In this document: positions 1 to 7,334 of the stretch, in pieces | How the letters are laid out: each line of letters opens with the position of its first letter | How positions within the stretch are numbered: the first letter of the stretch is position 1 | Assembly (NCBI GenBank): GCA_963811365.1 | Contig: CAWEQW010000006.1 | Coordinates: forward strand, 62,001-126,000 | DNA length: 64,000 nucleotides | Reading direction: 5' to 3' | DNA from: CAWEQW01 sp963811365 | GTDB taxonomy: Bacteria; Actinomycetota; Actinomycetes; Propionibacteriales; Nocardioidaceae | Program-made: the position numbers and the translations under genes | Notes under the pieces: model-generated | Databases searched by the model: none | Told to the model about the DNA's origin: nothing | The model's input: the letters and a program-made list of their open reading frames with translations, nothing else

Positions 1-19
1 ACGTCCATGACCACCGGCT

Positions 20-42
20 TCGAGTGCCGGTCGGAGTGGTCG
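20..42. repeat. Right arm of 3'-end hairpin repeat, copy A (cut by window edge)
   Basis: This 23-nt stretch contains GAGTGCCGGTCGGAGTGG and matches the right arms of the four complete copies found at 643-737, 6856-6951, 17025-17118 and 18321-18414. By analogy the left arm should lie about 70 nt further left, outside the window. It ends directly against the stop codon of the minus-strand sulfatase remnant at 43, the same gene-end placement as the other copies. Confidence 0.75.
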
Positions 43-510
43 TCAGGTGCCGTACCTGGCGTGCACAGCTGCCCAGAACGACAGGGCAAGGTCGCGCTCG
101 CGGCCCGGCGACGCCTGGAGCTCGGCCGGCAGCGGCACCGTGCAGGCGTCTGCGGCGCAGTCGGTGTAGCTCCACCACGCCGCGTCGAGCACCGACCGTA
201 CGGCGGCGTACTCGGGGTCGCCGGCGACGTTGTGCATCTCGTTGGGGTCCATCGCGAGGTCGTACAGCTCCGACTGCCCGTCGTTGTAGCGGATGTAGGC
301 GTACTGCGCGGTCCGGATGCCCTGCGTGTTCAGGCCGGCGTGGAAGCCGGCACTGTCGCCGACGGGGAGCCCGGCCCCGCCCAGCCGGCCCTCGGTCACC
401 ACCGGCACCGTCCACCCGGTCCACCCTGCAGCGACATCGCCAGTGTCAGCACGCCGGCCGCGGCCAGGCCCCAGGCCGGCAGTACGTCGGTGTGAGTCGC
501 GGAACGTCGA
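43..510 (-). pseudogene. Sulfatase C-terminal remnant
   Basis: The last ~125 codons read as the C-terminal part of an arylsulfatase-type sulfatase, including GIRTAQYAYIRYNDGQ, SELYDLAMDPNEMHNVAGDP and AAVRSVLDAAWWSY. This is the usual region where the enzyme finishes after its metal-binding core. Upstream similarity jumps to another frame (TDVLPAWGLAAAGV, as in the 'TDVLPT' segment of sulfatases), so at least one frameshift is present. The N-terminal half with the Cys/Ser formylglycine site is absent: about 130 nt further upstream the sequence runs into hairpin repeat copy B. It is probably a decayed fragment. The left limit is certain (TGA at 43-45) and the right limit is approximate. Confidence 0.6.
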
Positions 511-642
511 GAATGCCACGGTCGCCTCCCCCGAAGCGGGGTGTCGCCCGTAGCACTGCGTCTGGACCAAGCGGGCGGCCCAGGTTCGTGCGCCCCACGC
601 TTCCAGCCGAACAGCACGTGCACCAGAGTCTTTGGTCACTGC

Positions 643-737
643 AACCGCCACTCGGACCGGCAGTCGGGGGCCACCGCGGGCACGGCCCCCGCTGCACGCC
701 GGCGCCCACCGGGCTCGAGTGCCGGTCGGTGTGGTCG
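643..737. repeat. 3'-end hairpin repeat, copy B
   Basis: The left arm (643-667, core CCACTCGGACCGGCAGTCGG) and right arm (714-737, core GAGTGCCGGTCGGTGTGG) are imperfect inverted copies separated by a 46-nt loop, 95 nt in total. An inner hairpin is also possible between CGGGGGCC at 665 and GGCCCCCG at 684. The right arm ends 6 nt from the stop codon of the minus-strand IclR gene, and the left arm borders the sulfatase remnant. It may be a terminator or 3' stabiliser for iclR, or a dispersed palindromic element. Its function is unknown. Confidence 0.75.
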
Positions 738-743
738 ACCGAG

Positions 744-1529
744 CTAGGAGAGCGCGGCGGACAGCCGGGTGGCGACGTCGGTGAGCCGGTCGAGCAGGCC
801 GTCAGTGCGCACGCCGGCGAACCGCTCCGCGGGCCCGGACAGCGACATGGCGGCGGCAACCCGGCTGCCGTCGGTGACCGGTACGGCGACGCAGCGGACG
901 CCGACCTCCTGCTCCTCCTCGTCGGCGGCCCACCCCTGGTGCCGCACCACGGCGAGATCGGCGAGCAGCTCGTCGAGGTCAGTGAGCGTGCGCGGAGTCG
1001 ACCGCGGGGTGCCGGCGCGCCGCAGCAGCGACCGGGCGCGGTCCACCGGCATCGCGGCGAGCAGCACCTTGCCGACCGCGGTGGAGTGCAGCGGGACGTG
1101 CCGGCCGACCTCCGCGAACATCCGCAGCGTGTGCGGCGACGGCACCTGCGCGACGTACACCGCGTCGTCGCCCTCGAGCACGGCGAGGTTCGCGGTCTCA
1201 CCCGACCAGGCGACGAGCTCGCCGAGGAACTGCTGCGCCTGCCGCGCGAGCGACCGCTGTACGGCGTCGGCGAGAGCGAGCGAGGCGAGGCCGACGGAGT
1301 ACCTGCGCGAGGAGTCCCGGCGGACGTACCCGCGAACCTGGAGGCTGTGCAGCAGCCGGTGCGCCGTGCCCTGCGCGAGCCCCGCCCGGCCGGCGACCTC
1401 GCCCAGCCCCAGCGCGACCTCGGAGGCCGCCAGCGTCTCGATCAGGTCGAGCGCGCGGTCCAGCGACTGGACCGTTCCGGCCGCTCGCGCGGGGCCGGCC
1501 ACGTCGGCCGACGCGTCGGACCCGGTCAC
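744..1529 (-). CDS. IclR family transcriptional regulator
   Basis: A 261-residue protein with the IclR layout: an N-terminal winged helix-turn-helix (about residues 18-75, SLDRALDLIETLAAS through GLAQGTAHRLLHSL) and a C-terminal effector-binding domain (STAVGKVLLAAMP, HQGWAADEEEQEVGVRCVAVP). The GTG start overlaps the TGA of glcF (GTGA), so it is the last gene of the glcDEF transcript and likely controls it. By analogy with other IclR proteins beside oxidation operons, the ligand may be glycolate or glyoxylate; that is inference. The family call is firm. Confidence 0.9.
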   Translation of the reverse strand: MTGSDASADVAGPARAAGTVQSLDRALDLIETLAASEVALGLGEVAGRAGLAQGTAHRLLHSLQVRGYVRRDSSRRYSVGLASLALADAVQRSLARQAQQFLGELVAWSGETANLAVLEGDDAVYVAQVPSPHTLRMFAEVGRHVPLHSTAVGKVLLAAMPVDRARSLLRRAGTPRSTPRTLTDLDELLADLAVVRHQGWAADEEEQEVGVRCVAVPVTDGSRVAAAMSLSGPAERFAGVRTDGLLDRLTDVATRLSAALS

Positions 1530-2860
1530 GGCCGGCGTCCGGTGAGCGTCTCGACCGGCAGCCCGCGGATCGAGGCGTCCAGCACCTCCACGGTGTGCAC
1601 CAGACCCATCGGGTGGCCCGAGCGCTCGATCGCCGAGGAGACCTGCATCAGGCAGCCCGGGTTCGCGGTGACCAGCAGCCGTGCCCCGGTCGCGACGACG
1701 TGGGCGGCCTTGCGGTCGCCCAGCTCGCGTGCCGGCGTGGGGTTGAGGATGTTGTAGATCCCGGCCGAGCCGCAGCAGAGCTCGGCTTCGGGCACCTCGC
1801 GCAGCTCGAGTCCGGGGATCGCCGCGAGCAGCGCACGCGGCTGGCTGCGGACGCCCTGGGCGTGCCCGAGGTGGCAGGCGTCGTGGTAGGCGACGCTGAC
1901 GTCCAGCGGCTGCCGCTCCGCCACCGGTCCGAGCTCGACGAGCAGCTCGGACACGTCGCGGACCCCCACGGCGAACCGACGGGCCCGCTCGGCGTACCGC
2001 GGGTCGTCGGCGAGCAGGTCGGCGTACTCCTTCATCGTCGAGCCGCACCCGGCGGCGTTGACGACCACCCGCTCGACGCCGGTGGCCTCGAACGCCTCGA
2101 CGACCCGGCGCGCGTAGGCCTGGGCCTCGGCCTCGCGGCCGTTGTGCACCGAGAGCGCCCCGCAGCAGCCCTGCGACGGCGGTACGACGACCTCGCAGCC
2201 CTCGGCCTGGAGCACCCGGGCGGTCGCCGCGTTCACCCCGGGGAAGAAGGCGCCCTGCACGCAGCCGGTGAGCAGCCCCACGACCGCGCGCCGCTCCCCG
2301 GTCGCGGGCAGCCGGTGCGGCAGGTCCTCGGCCGGACCGAGCCGGGGCGTCAGGCTCTCCATCGCGGCGAGCTGCGGGGCGAGCCGCTCGAGCAGCCCGG
2401 TGCGGCGCACCAGCCGGTCGAGCCCGAGCCGCTGGTAGCCGCGCAGCGGGCCGCGCAGGGCGCGCAGCCGTCGCGGGTGCGGGAAGAGCGCGAAGACGAG
2501 CGTCCGCAGCGCCCGGTCGGCCGGTGACCGATCGTGCCGGCGCTCCACCTGGGCCCGGGTCGCCTCGATGAGCCGGTCGTACCGGACCCCGGACGGGCAG
2601 GCGGTGACGCAGGCCATGCAGCCCAGGCAGGCGTCCCAGTGCTGCACCATCGAGTCCGACATCGGCTCGCCCTCGAGGCCCTCCTTCATCAGGTAGATGC
2701 GACCGCGCGGCGAGTCCATCTCCTCGCCCCACAGCACGTAGGTCGGACAGCTCGGCAGGCAGAAGCCGCAGTGCACGCAGTCGCCGACCAGCTCCGGGGA
2801 CGGCGGCCGGTGCTCGTCGAACGCGCCCTGGGTCCTCGGAGGAGTCGCCTCCCGGCTCAT
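1526..2860 (-). CDS. glcF: Glycolate oxidase iron-sulfur subunit GlcF
   Basis: A 444-residue Fe-S protein. Two 4Fe-4S ferredoxin motifs lie near the N-terminus (CVHCGFCLPSCPTY and CLGCMACVTACPSG), followed by two CCG domains (GCVQGAFFPG, QGCCGALSVHNG, CCGSAGIYN). This is the standard glycolate dehydrogenase GlcF architecture, in which electrons pass from the FAD subunits GlcD/GlcE to a membrane acceptor. The ATG start overlaps the TGA of glcE (ATGA), implying translational coupling. Lactate dehydrogenase LldE/LldF-type proteins are related, but the glcD-glcE-glcF gene order favours glycolate. Confidence 0.93.
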   Translation of the reverse strand: MSREATPPRTQGAFDEHRPPSPELVGDCVHCGFCLPSCPTYVLWGEEMDSPRGRIYLMKEGLEGEPMSDSMVQHWDACLGCMACVTACPSGVRYDRLIEATRAQVERRHDRSPADRALRTLVFALFPHPRRLRALRGPLRGYQRLGLDRLVRRTGLLERLAPQLAAMESLTPRLGPAEDLPHRLPATGERRAVVGLLTGCVQGAFFPGVNAATARVLQAEGCEVVVPPSQGCCGALSVHNGREAEAQAYARRVVEAFEATGVERVVVNAAGCGSTMKEYADLLADDPRYAERARRFAVGVRDVSELLVELGPVAERQPLDVSVAYHDACHLGHAQGVRSQPRALLAAIPGLELREVPEAELCCGSAGIYNILNPTPARELGDRKAAHVVATGARLLVTANPGCLMQVSSAIERSGHPMGLVHTVEVLDASIRGLPVETLTGRRP

Positions 2861-4140
2861 CAGATCCCTCCCACGAAGCGTCCCGGCGACAGCCGGTGGC
2901 CCGGGTCGAACTGGTCCTTGACCCGGCGCATCAGCTCCAGCCCGCCGACGGGTCCCCAGACGTCCAGGGCGTCCTTGACGGCCGCGGCCGCGTCCACGAC
3001 GACGGCGTGCCCGCCGTGCCGGGCACACACCTCGCGCAGCCGGGCGAGCGCCGCGGCGACCCGGGGCGGTTCGGTGCCGGCCGGGACGGCGCCGTACAGG
3101 ACCCCGGCGCCGGCGGAGCCTCGGACGTGCACCGGGGCGTTTGCCCGCCGGGCCGCGTCGAGCACGTCCGGCAGCCCGGACAGTGCGTGGGTGAGCTTGA
3201 CCGCGGTGGCCCGGCCGTCCCCGCGCGCGGCCGGGCTCCACGGATAGCCGCCCCATCCCGGCGGCGGCTCCTCCCGCTCGGTCGCGTCCGCGCCGAGCAG
3301 CGCGAGGGTGCCGGCGGTGCGGCCGGCGACGCCCTCGGCGATGCCCTCGAGCAGCACGGTCACCGTGCCTGCTCCCGTCTCCGGCCAGTCGACCTCGACG
3401 GCTGCGGGCACGACCTGCGCGTGCACCACGGCCTGGACGACGGCGTGCGCCTGCGCCGGGTCGGCGACCGGCACGACGACGTACCGCTGCGCCTCCGGCA
3501 GCGGGTGCAGCCGGAACACCGTCTCGGTGACCACCGCGAGCGTGCCGAACGAGCCGCCCACCAGCTTGCCGAGGTCGTAGCCCGCGACGTTCTTGACCAC
3601 CCGGCCGCCGGACCGGGCGACGACGCCGTCCGCGCGCACCAGGGTCACGCCGATCAGCAGGTCACGCATCGTGCCGGTCGCCACCCGTCGCGGCCCGCTG
3701 GTCCCGGCGACGAGGGTGCCACCGAGGCTCGCACCCGCGACGGTGGTGTCCACGCCCAGCCGCTGGCCGGCCCCGGCGAGCACTCCCTGGACGTCGTCGA
3801 GGCGGGCGCCCGCCTGCGCGACCAGCACGAGGTCGCCGGCGGCGTGGTCGACGACCCGGTCCAGCGCCGCCACGTCCACCAGCACGTCCGCGCGGTCCGG
3901 CGGCCGGCCCCAGGTCAGCTTCGTGCCGCGTCCTCGCGGTACGACGGACAGGCCGTACGCCTCGGTCACCCCGAGCACCTCGGCGACCTCCTCGGTCGAC
4001 CCGGGCCGGACCACCACGCCCGCAGGAACGCCGTCGACCGCGTCGTCCGCGGACCCGTCGTCGACCCGGCTGCACGCGGACGCCAGCGCCGACCGCGCGG
4101 CATCGGTGAGCGCGCCCGTGCTCGTGCCGCCGGACCCCAT
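2860..4140 (-). CDS. glcE: Glycolate oxidase FAD-binding subunit GlcE
   Basis: A 426-residue FAD-linked oxidase with a PCMH-type FAD-binding domain at residues ~40-220 (VVPRGRGTKLTWGRPP, VAGASLGGTLVAGTSGPRR, GGRVVKNVAGYDLGKLVGGS) and a short C-terminal domain ending in FDPGHRLSPGRFVGGI. It is the second FAD subunit of glycolate dehydrogenase. Its stop overlaps the glcF start and its ATG touches the glcD stop, making a tightly coupled operon. It is slightly longer than the E. coli GlcE of about 350 residues. Confidence 0.9.
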   Translation of the reverse strand: MGSGGTSTGALTDAARSALASACSRVDDGSADDAVDGVPAGVVVRPGSTEEVAEVLGVTEAYGLSVVPRGRGTKLTWGRPPDRADVLVDVAALDRVVDHAAGDLVLVAQAGARLDDVQGVLAGAGQRLGVDTTVAGASLGGTLVAGTSGPRRVATGTMRDLLIGVTLVRADGVVARSGGRVVKNVAGYDLGKLVGGSFGTLAVVTETVFRLHPLPEAQRYVVVPVADPAQAHAVVQAVVHAQVVPAAVEVDWPETGAGTVTVLLEGIAEGVAGRTAGTLALLGADATEREEPPPGWGGYPWSPAARGDGRATAVKLTHALSGLPDVLDAARRANAPVHVRGSAGAGVLYGAVPAGTEPPRVAAALARLREVCARHGGHAVVVDAAAAVKDALDVWGPVGGLELMRRVKDQFDPGHRLSPGRFVGGI

Positions 4141-5657
4141 CAGAAGACCTCGGCCACGCCGGCCTCGGCCAGGGGGTGCGCTCCGCTGCGTCGCCCCGGG
4201 GCCTCTCCGCACAGCCGCGGCGTCGGGAAGACCTTGCCGGGGTTCGAGACGCCGTCGGGGTCGAAGGCGCAGCGCACCATCTGCATCGTGTCCAGGTCGT
4301 CGTCGCTGAACATCCGGGGCATGTACGCGGCCTTGTCGACGCCGACGCCGTGCTCCCCGGTGATCGAGCCGCCGTGCCCGATGCACAGGTCGAGGATCGC
4401 GCCGCTGACCCTCTCGGCCGCCTCCCCCGCGCCCGGCTCGGCGTCGTCGAACAGCACCAGCGGGTGCAGGTTCCCGTCGCCGGCGTGGAACACGTTGGCC
4501 ACCCGCACGCCCGAGCTCCGCGAGAGCTCGCCGATCGCGTGCAGCACCTCGGGCAGCGACGTGCGCGGGATCACCCCGTCCTGGACGATGTAGTCGGGGC
4601 TGATCCGGCCCACCGCCGCGAACGCGGACTTGCGGCCCTTCCAGATCAGCGCGCGCTCCTGCGGATCGGTCGCCACCCGCAGCTCGAAGGCGCCGTGCTC
4701 CCGGCAGAGCCGCTCCACCTCGTCGAACTCGTGCGCCACCTCCACCGCGGGGCCGTCGAGCTCGACCACCAGCACCGCGCCGGCGCCGTGCGGGTAGTCG
4801 CAGCGCACGGCCGCCTCGGCCGCCTCGATCGCCAGCGCGTCCATCATCTCGATGGCGGCCGGGAGGATGCCGGCGGCGATGATCGCCGACGTCGCGGCGC
4901 CGGCGTCGTCGGTGGACCGGAACGCGGCGAGCACCGTGCGCACCTCCTCGGGGAGCCGCACCAGCCGTACGACGGCCGCGGTCACCACGCCGAGCGTCCC
5001 CTCGGAGCCGACCACGGTGCCGAGCAGGTCGTAGCCCGGGGCGTCCGGGGCCAGCCCGCCGAGCCGGACCAGGTCGCCGCCGGGCGTGACCAGCTCGGCG
5101 CCGACGACGTGGGTGGTCGTGAAGCCGTACTTGAGGCAGTGCGCTCCGCCGCTGTTCTCCGCGACGTTGCCGCCGATCGAGCACACCTGCTGGCTGGACG
5201 GGTCGGGAGCGTAGTAGTAGCCGTGCGGCGCCGCGGCCCGGCTGACGTCGAGGTTGACCACCCCCGGCTCCACCACCGCGCGCTGGTCCGCACGGCGCAC
5301 CTCACGGATCGTGCGCAGGCGTGAGGTCACCACCAGCACGCCGTCCGCGCGCGGCAGGGCGCCACCGGACAGGCCGGTGCCCGAGCCCCGCGCGACGAAG
5401 GGCACGCCCTGGTCGGCGCAGGCGCGGACCACCAGCTGCAGCTGCGGCACCGTCTCGGGCAGCACGACCAGCGCGGGGGTGACCTTGTAGTGCGCCAGCC
5501 CGTCGCACTCGTAGGTCCGCAGCCGCTGGCGGTCGGTGACGACCGCGTCGGCCGGGAGGTGCTGCCGCAGGCGTCTGGTGACCGCGTCCACCGCCGAGGA
5601 GCCGGCCGCTCCCGGACGGACGGCGGCGGTCCTCGGCGTTCCGTGCGTGCCGCTCAC
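4140..5657 (-). CDS. glcD: Glycolate oxidase FAD-linked catalytic subunit GlcD
   Basis: A 505-residue FAD-linked oxidase. The PCMH FAD-binding domain spans residues ~60-240 (PFVARGSGTGLSGGALP, SIGGNVAENSGGAHCLKYG, VVGSEGTLGVVT). The FAD-oxidase C-terminal domain carries NVFHAGDGNLHPLVL and GGSITGEHGVGVDK, whose His/Gly motifs are typical of glycolate and D-lactate dehydrogenases. A GTG start is used (cac at 5655-5657). It heads glcD-glcE-glcF-iclR. Conversion of glycolate to glyoxylate is the expected reaction; a D-2-hydroxyacid substrate cannot be excluded. Confidence 0.92.
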   Translation of the reverse strand: MSGTHGTPRTAAVRPGAAGSSAVDAVTRRLRQHLPADAVVTDRQRLRTYECDGLAHYKVTPALVVLPETVPQLQLVVRACADQGVPFVARGSGTGLSGGALPRADGVLVVTSRLRTIREVRRADQRAVVEPGVVNLDVSRAAAPHGYYYAPDPSSQQVCSIGGNVAENSGGAHCLKYGFTTTHVVGAELVTPGGDLVRLGGLAPDAPGYDLLGTVVGSEGTLGVVTAAVVRLVRLPEEVRTVLAAFRSTDDAGAATSAIIAAGILPAAIEMMDALAIEAAEAAVRCDYPHGAGAVLVVELDGPAVEVAHEFDEVERLCREHGAFELRVATDPQERALIWKGRKSAFAAVGRISPDYIVQDGVIPRTSLPEVLHAIGELSRSSGVRVANVFHAGDGNLHPLVLFDDAEPGAGEAAERVSGAILDLCIGHGGSITGEHGVGVDKAAYMPRMFSDDDLDTMQMVRCAFDPDGVSNPGKVFPTPRLCGEAPGRRSGAHPLAEAGVAEVF

Positions 5658-5660
5658 GGG

Positions 5661-5810
5661 TCAGGCCATCGGCTCGTACGCCGGAACGGTCACCGAAGCC
5701 GGCGAGCGCCAGCTCGGTGAGGGTCGCCCGGCCCCGTCCCGGCGGCCCTGCGCGAACGCCTCCGGACCGCCGCGCTCGCGGATCGCGGTCTCGATGCCGG
5801 GGGTGTCCAT
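5661..5810 (-). CDS. Possible 49-residue leader protein upstream of glcD
   Basis: A short reading frame starts with ATG at 5810 behind an unusually good ribosome-binding site (AGGAGGG, 5-nt spacer) and stops at 5661, three nucleotides before the glcD start. The product (MDTPGIETAIRERGGPEAFA...) matches no family I recognise. It could be a translated leader that couples translation into glcD, or the remnant of a longer frameshifted gene, because a plausible helical peptide (TLTELALAGFGDRSG) continues in another frame. Confidence that it is a genuine protein is low. Confidence 0.35.
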   Translation of the reverse strand: MDTPGIETAIRERGGPEAFAQGRRDGAGRPSPSWRSPASVTVPAYEPMA

Positions 5811-5832
5811 GCCGCCCTCCTCACCTGACTCC

Positions 5833-5845
5833 TCCACATCGTGGA
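5833..5845. promoter_or_regulatory. Palindrome in the glc operon promoter region
   Basis: TCCACATCGTGGA is a perfect TCCAC/GTGGA inverted repeat with a 3-nt centre. It lies 22 bp upstream of the possible leader ORF and ~175 bp upstream of glcD, in the 278-bp gap shared with the divergent hydrolase gene. A symmetric site here is a reasonable operator for the IclR protein encoded at the operon end, but the assignment is inference. Confidence 0.35.
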
Positions 5846-5935
5846 TCTTTCCCTTCGCCCCTCGGAAGGCTATGACCCCCGTCCCACCCGCCGCAATGCC
5901 CTGGCCGCGACCCCCGAGCCGGGTAGCGTGGCGCC

Positions 5936-6841
5936 GTGCCCTCCGATCCGACGTACCCGCGCGAGCTGACGGTGGCCGCAGCGGGGGTCCGGCTCCTGGC
6001 CCGCGAGCACACCGCGCCGGGGCCCGGACGGCCCACCGTGGTGCTCGTGCACGGCTACCCGGACCGCCAGGAGGTCTGGGACGCCCTGGTCGCCGAGCTG
6101 TCCGGTGAGCAGCTGCACCTCGTGACCTACGACGTCCGCGGCGCCGGGCGCTCCGAGGCGCCCCCGAGGCGCGAGGACTACCGCACCGAGCTGCTGGTCG
6201 ACGACCTCGTCGCCGTGCTCGAGGCGGTGCTGCCGGCCGGCTCGGCGGTCCATCTCGTGGGCCACGACTGGGGCTCGGTGCAGCTGTGGGACGCGGTGGC
6301 GGCCGCCGAGCACGACGACCGGCTGCGCGGCCGCATCGCGTCGTTCACCTCGATCAGCGGGCCCTCGCTGGACCACATGGCACGGCTGCCGCGCAAGGGC
6401 CGAGAGCTCGCGGTGCTGCGGCAGTACGCCCACTCCTGGTACGTCGCGGCCTTCCAGCTGCCCTACCTGCCCGAGCTCGCCTGGCGCTACGGGCACCCGC
6501 TCGCCCGCCGGCTCGTACCGCGCGCCGAGGGGCCGGACTCAGCGCACTGGGGTCCGGGGCTGCCCGACGACGCCGTGCACGGCCTGGAGCTCTACCGGGC
6601 GAACGTGCTCCGGCGGATGCGCCGACCCGGCCGGCTGCGCACCGACACGCCCGTGCTCGTGATCCACCCGCTGCGCGACGCGTTCCTGACCGAGGTGACC
6701 CTCGCGGGCCTGGAGCGCGAGTGCAGCGACCTCGCGGTGGTGCGGCTCGACGCCGGTCACTGGGCGCCGGTCTCGCACGCCCCGGAGGTGGCGGCGCTGG
6801 TCCTGGACCACGTGCGCCGGCACCAGCCCGACGCCGGCTGA
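5936..6841 (+). CDS. Alpha/beta-fold hydrolase (epoxide hydrolase-like)
   Basis: A 301-residue single-domain alpha/beta hydrolase. The oxyanion-hole motif VVLVHGYPDRQEVWD, a nucleophile-elbow region GHDWGSVQLW with Asp at the nucleophile position (as in epoxide hydrolases and haloalkane dehalogenases), a helical cap, a late acid region (VIHPLRDAFL) and a terminal His in DAGHWAPVSHAPE are all visible. It starts at GTG 5936, divergently from the glc operon, and ends 15 nt before hairpin repeat copy C. The substrate is unknown; a plain esterase is less likely because the nucleophile position is Asp. Confidence 0.85.
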   Translation: MPSDPTYPRELTVAAAGVRLLAREHTAPGPGRPTVVLVHGYPDRQEVWDALVAELSGEQLHLVTYDVRGAGRSEAPPRREDYRTELLVDDLVAVLEAVLPAGSAVHLVGHDWGSVQLWDAVAAAEHDDRLRGRIASFTSISGPSLDHMARLPRKGRELAVLRQYAHSWYVAAFQLPYLPELAWRYGHPLARRLVPRAEGPDSAHWGPGLPDDAVHGLELYRANVLRRMRRPGRLRTDTPVLVIHPLRDAFLTEVTLAGLERECSDLAVVRLDAGHWAPVSHAPEVAALVLDHVRRHQPDAG

Positions 6842-6855
6842 TCCCGGACGCATGC

Positions 6856-6951
6856 GCCGACCACTGGAACCGGCACTCGACGACCGCGCGGCCCCCGTCC
6901 CCGCCGGACGCCCCCGGACGACCGGTCCGAGTGCCGGTCCGAGTGGTCGCC
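6856..6951. repeat. 3'-end hairpin repeat, copy C
   Basis: The left arm (6856-6880, CCGACCACTGGAACCGGCAC...) and right arm (6926-6951, GAGTGCCGGTCCGAGTGGTC...) form an inverted pair around a 45-nt loop, 96 nt in total. This copy lacks the G-G mismatch seen in the inner part of copies B, D and E. It begins 15 nt after the stop of the alpha/beta hydrolase and ends 5 nt before an SOS-like box. Confidence 0.75.
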
Positions 6952-6955
6952 TGTT

Positions 6956-6969
6956 CGCACGCATGTTCG
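6956..6969. promoter_or_regulatory. SOS-box-like site
   Basis: CGCACGCATGTTCG differs at one position from the actinobacterial LexA box CGAAC-N4-GTTCG when read on either strand (CGAACATGCGTGCG). It lies 34 bp upstream of the ATG at 7004, a normal distance for a LexA operator. The match is imperfect and could be chance, since the region is short and GC-rich. Confidence 0.35.
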
Positions 6970-7003
6970 AACGATGTGCCACCCTGGTCGGGTGGCAGGC
7001 GGG

Positions 7004-7282
7004 ATGCGCAGGACCGGACCGGGCATCCCGCTGCGCGACCGGGTGCGGGGCTCGCCGGGCCGGCCGTCCCCGGCGGCGTCCGACGACGTCGGTGGCCGGC
7101 ACTGCTGGGTGCTCGACGCGGCAGACGGGCACGGCGTGAAGCGGGCCGGCCTGCTGCTCGAGTGGCGACGCACGACCACCGGCGGCTGGGAGGGCCGGGT
7201 CGTCTACGTGGCGCTGCTGCGCCCCGACGGCTGGGCCGCCGTCGAGGAGTGGCTGCCGAGCGAGCGGCTCGCGCCCGCGTAG
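7004..7282 (+). CDS. Small conserved-looking protein, possibly DNA-damage regulated
   Basis: A 92-residue soluble protein. The second half (RHCWVLDAADG, AGLLLEWRRTTTGGWEGRVV, YVALLRPDGW, EEWLPSERLAP) has the alternating hydrophobic pattern of a small beta-rich domain and looks selected; the first 30 residues are low-complexity. The ATG at 7004 is chosen because similarity-like sequence begins soon after and GGCGGG precedes it. I recall similar small proteins near actinobacterial translesion-synthesis genes, but I cannot verify that here and no such genes are in this window. The SOS-like box upstream fits that idea. Confidence 0.6.
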   Translation: MRRTGPGIPLRDRVRGSPGRPSPAASDDVGGRHCWVLDAADGHGVKRAGLLLEWRRTTTGGWEGRVVYVALLRPDGWAAVEEWLPSERLAPA

Positions 7283-7334
7283 CGCAGCCGGTGCCGGCAC
7301 AGCACGCTGCACCGGCACCACGACGCTCGCCGGG

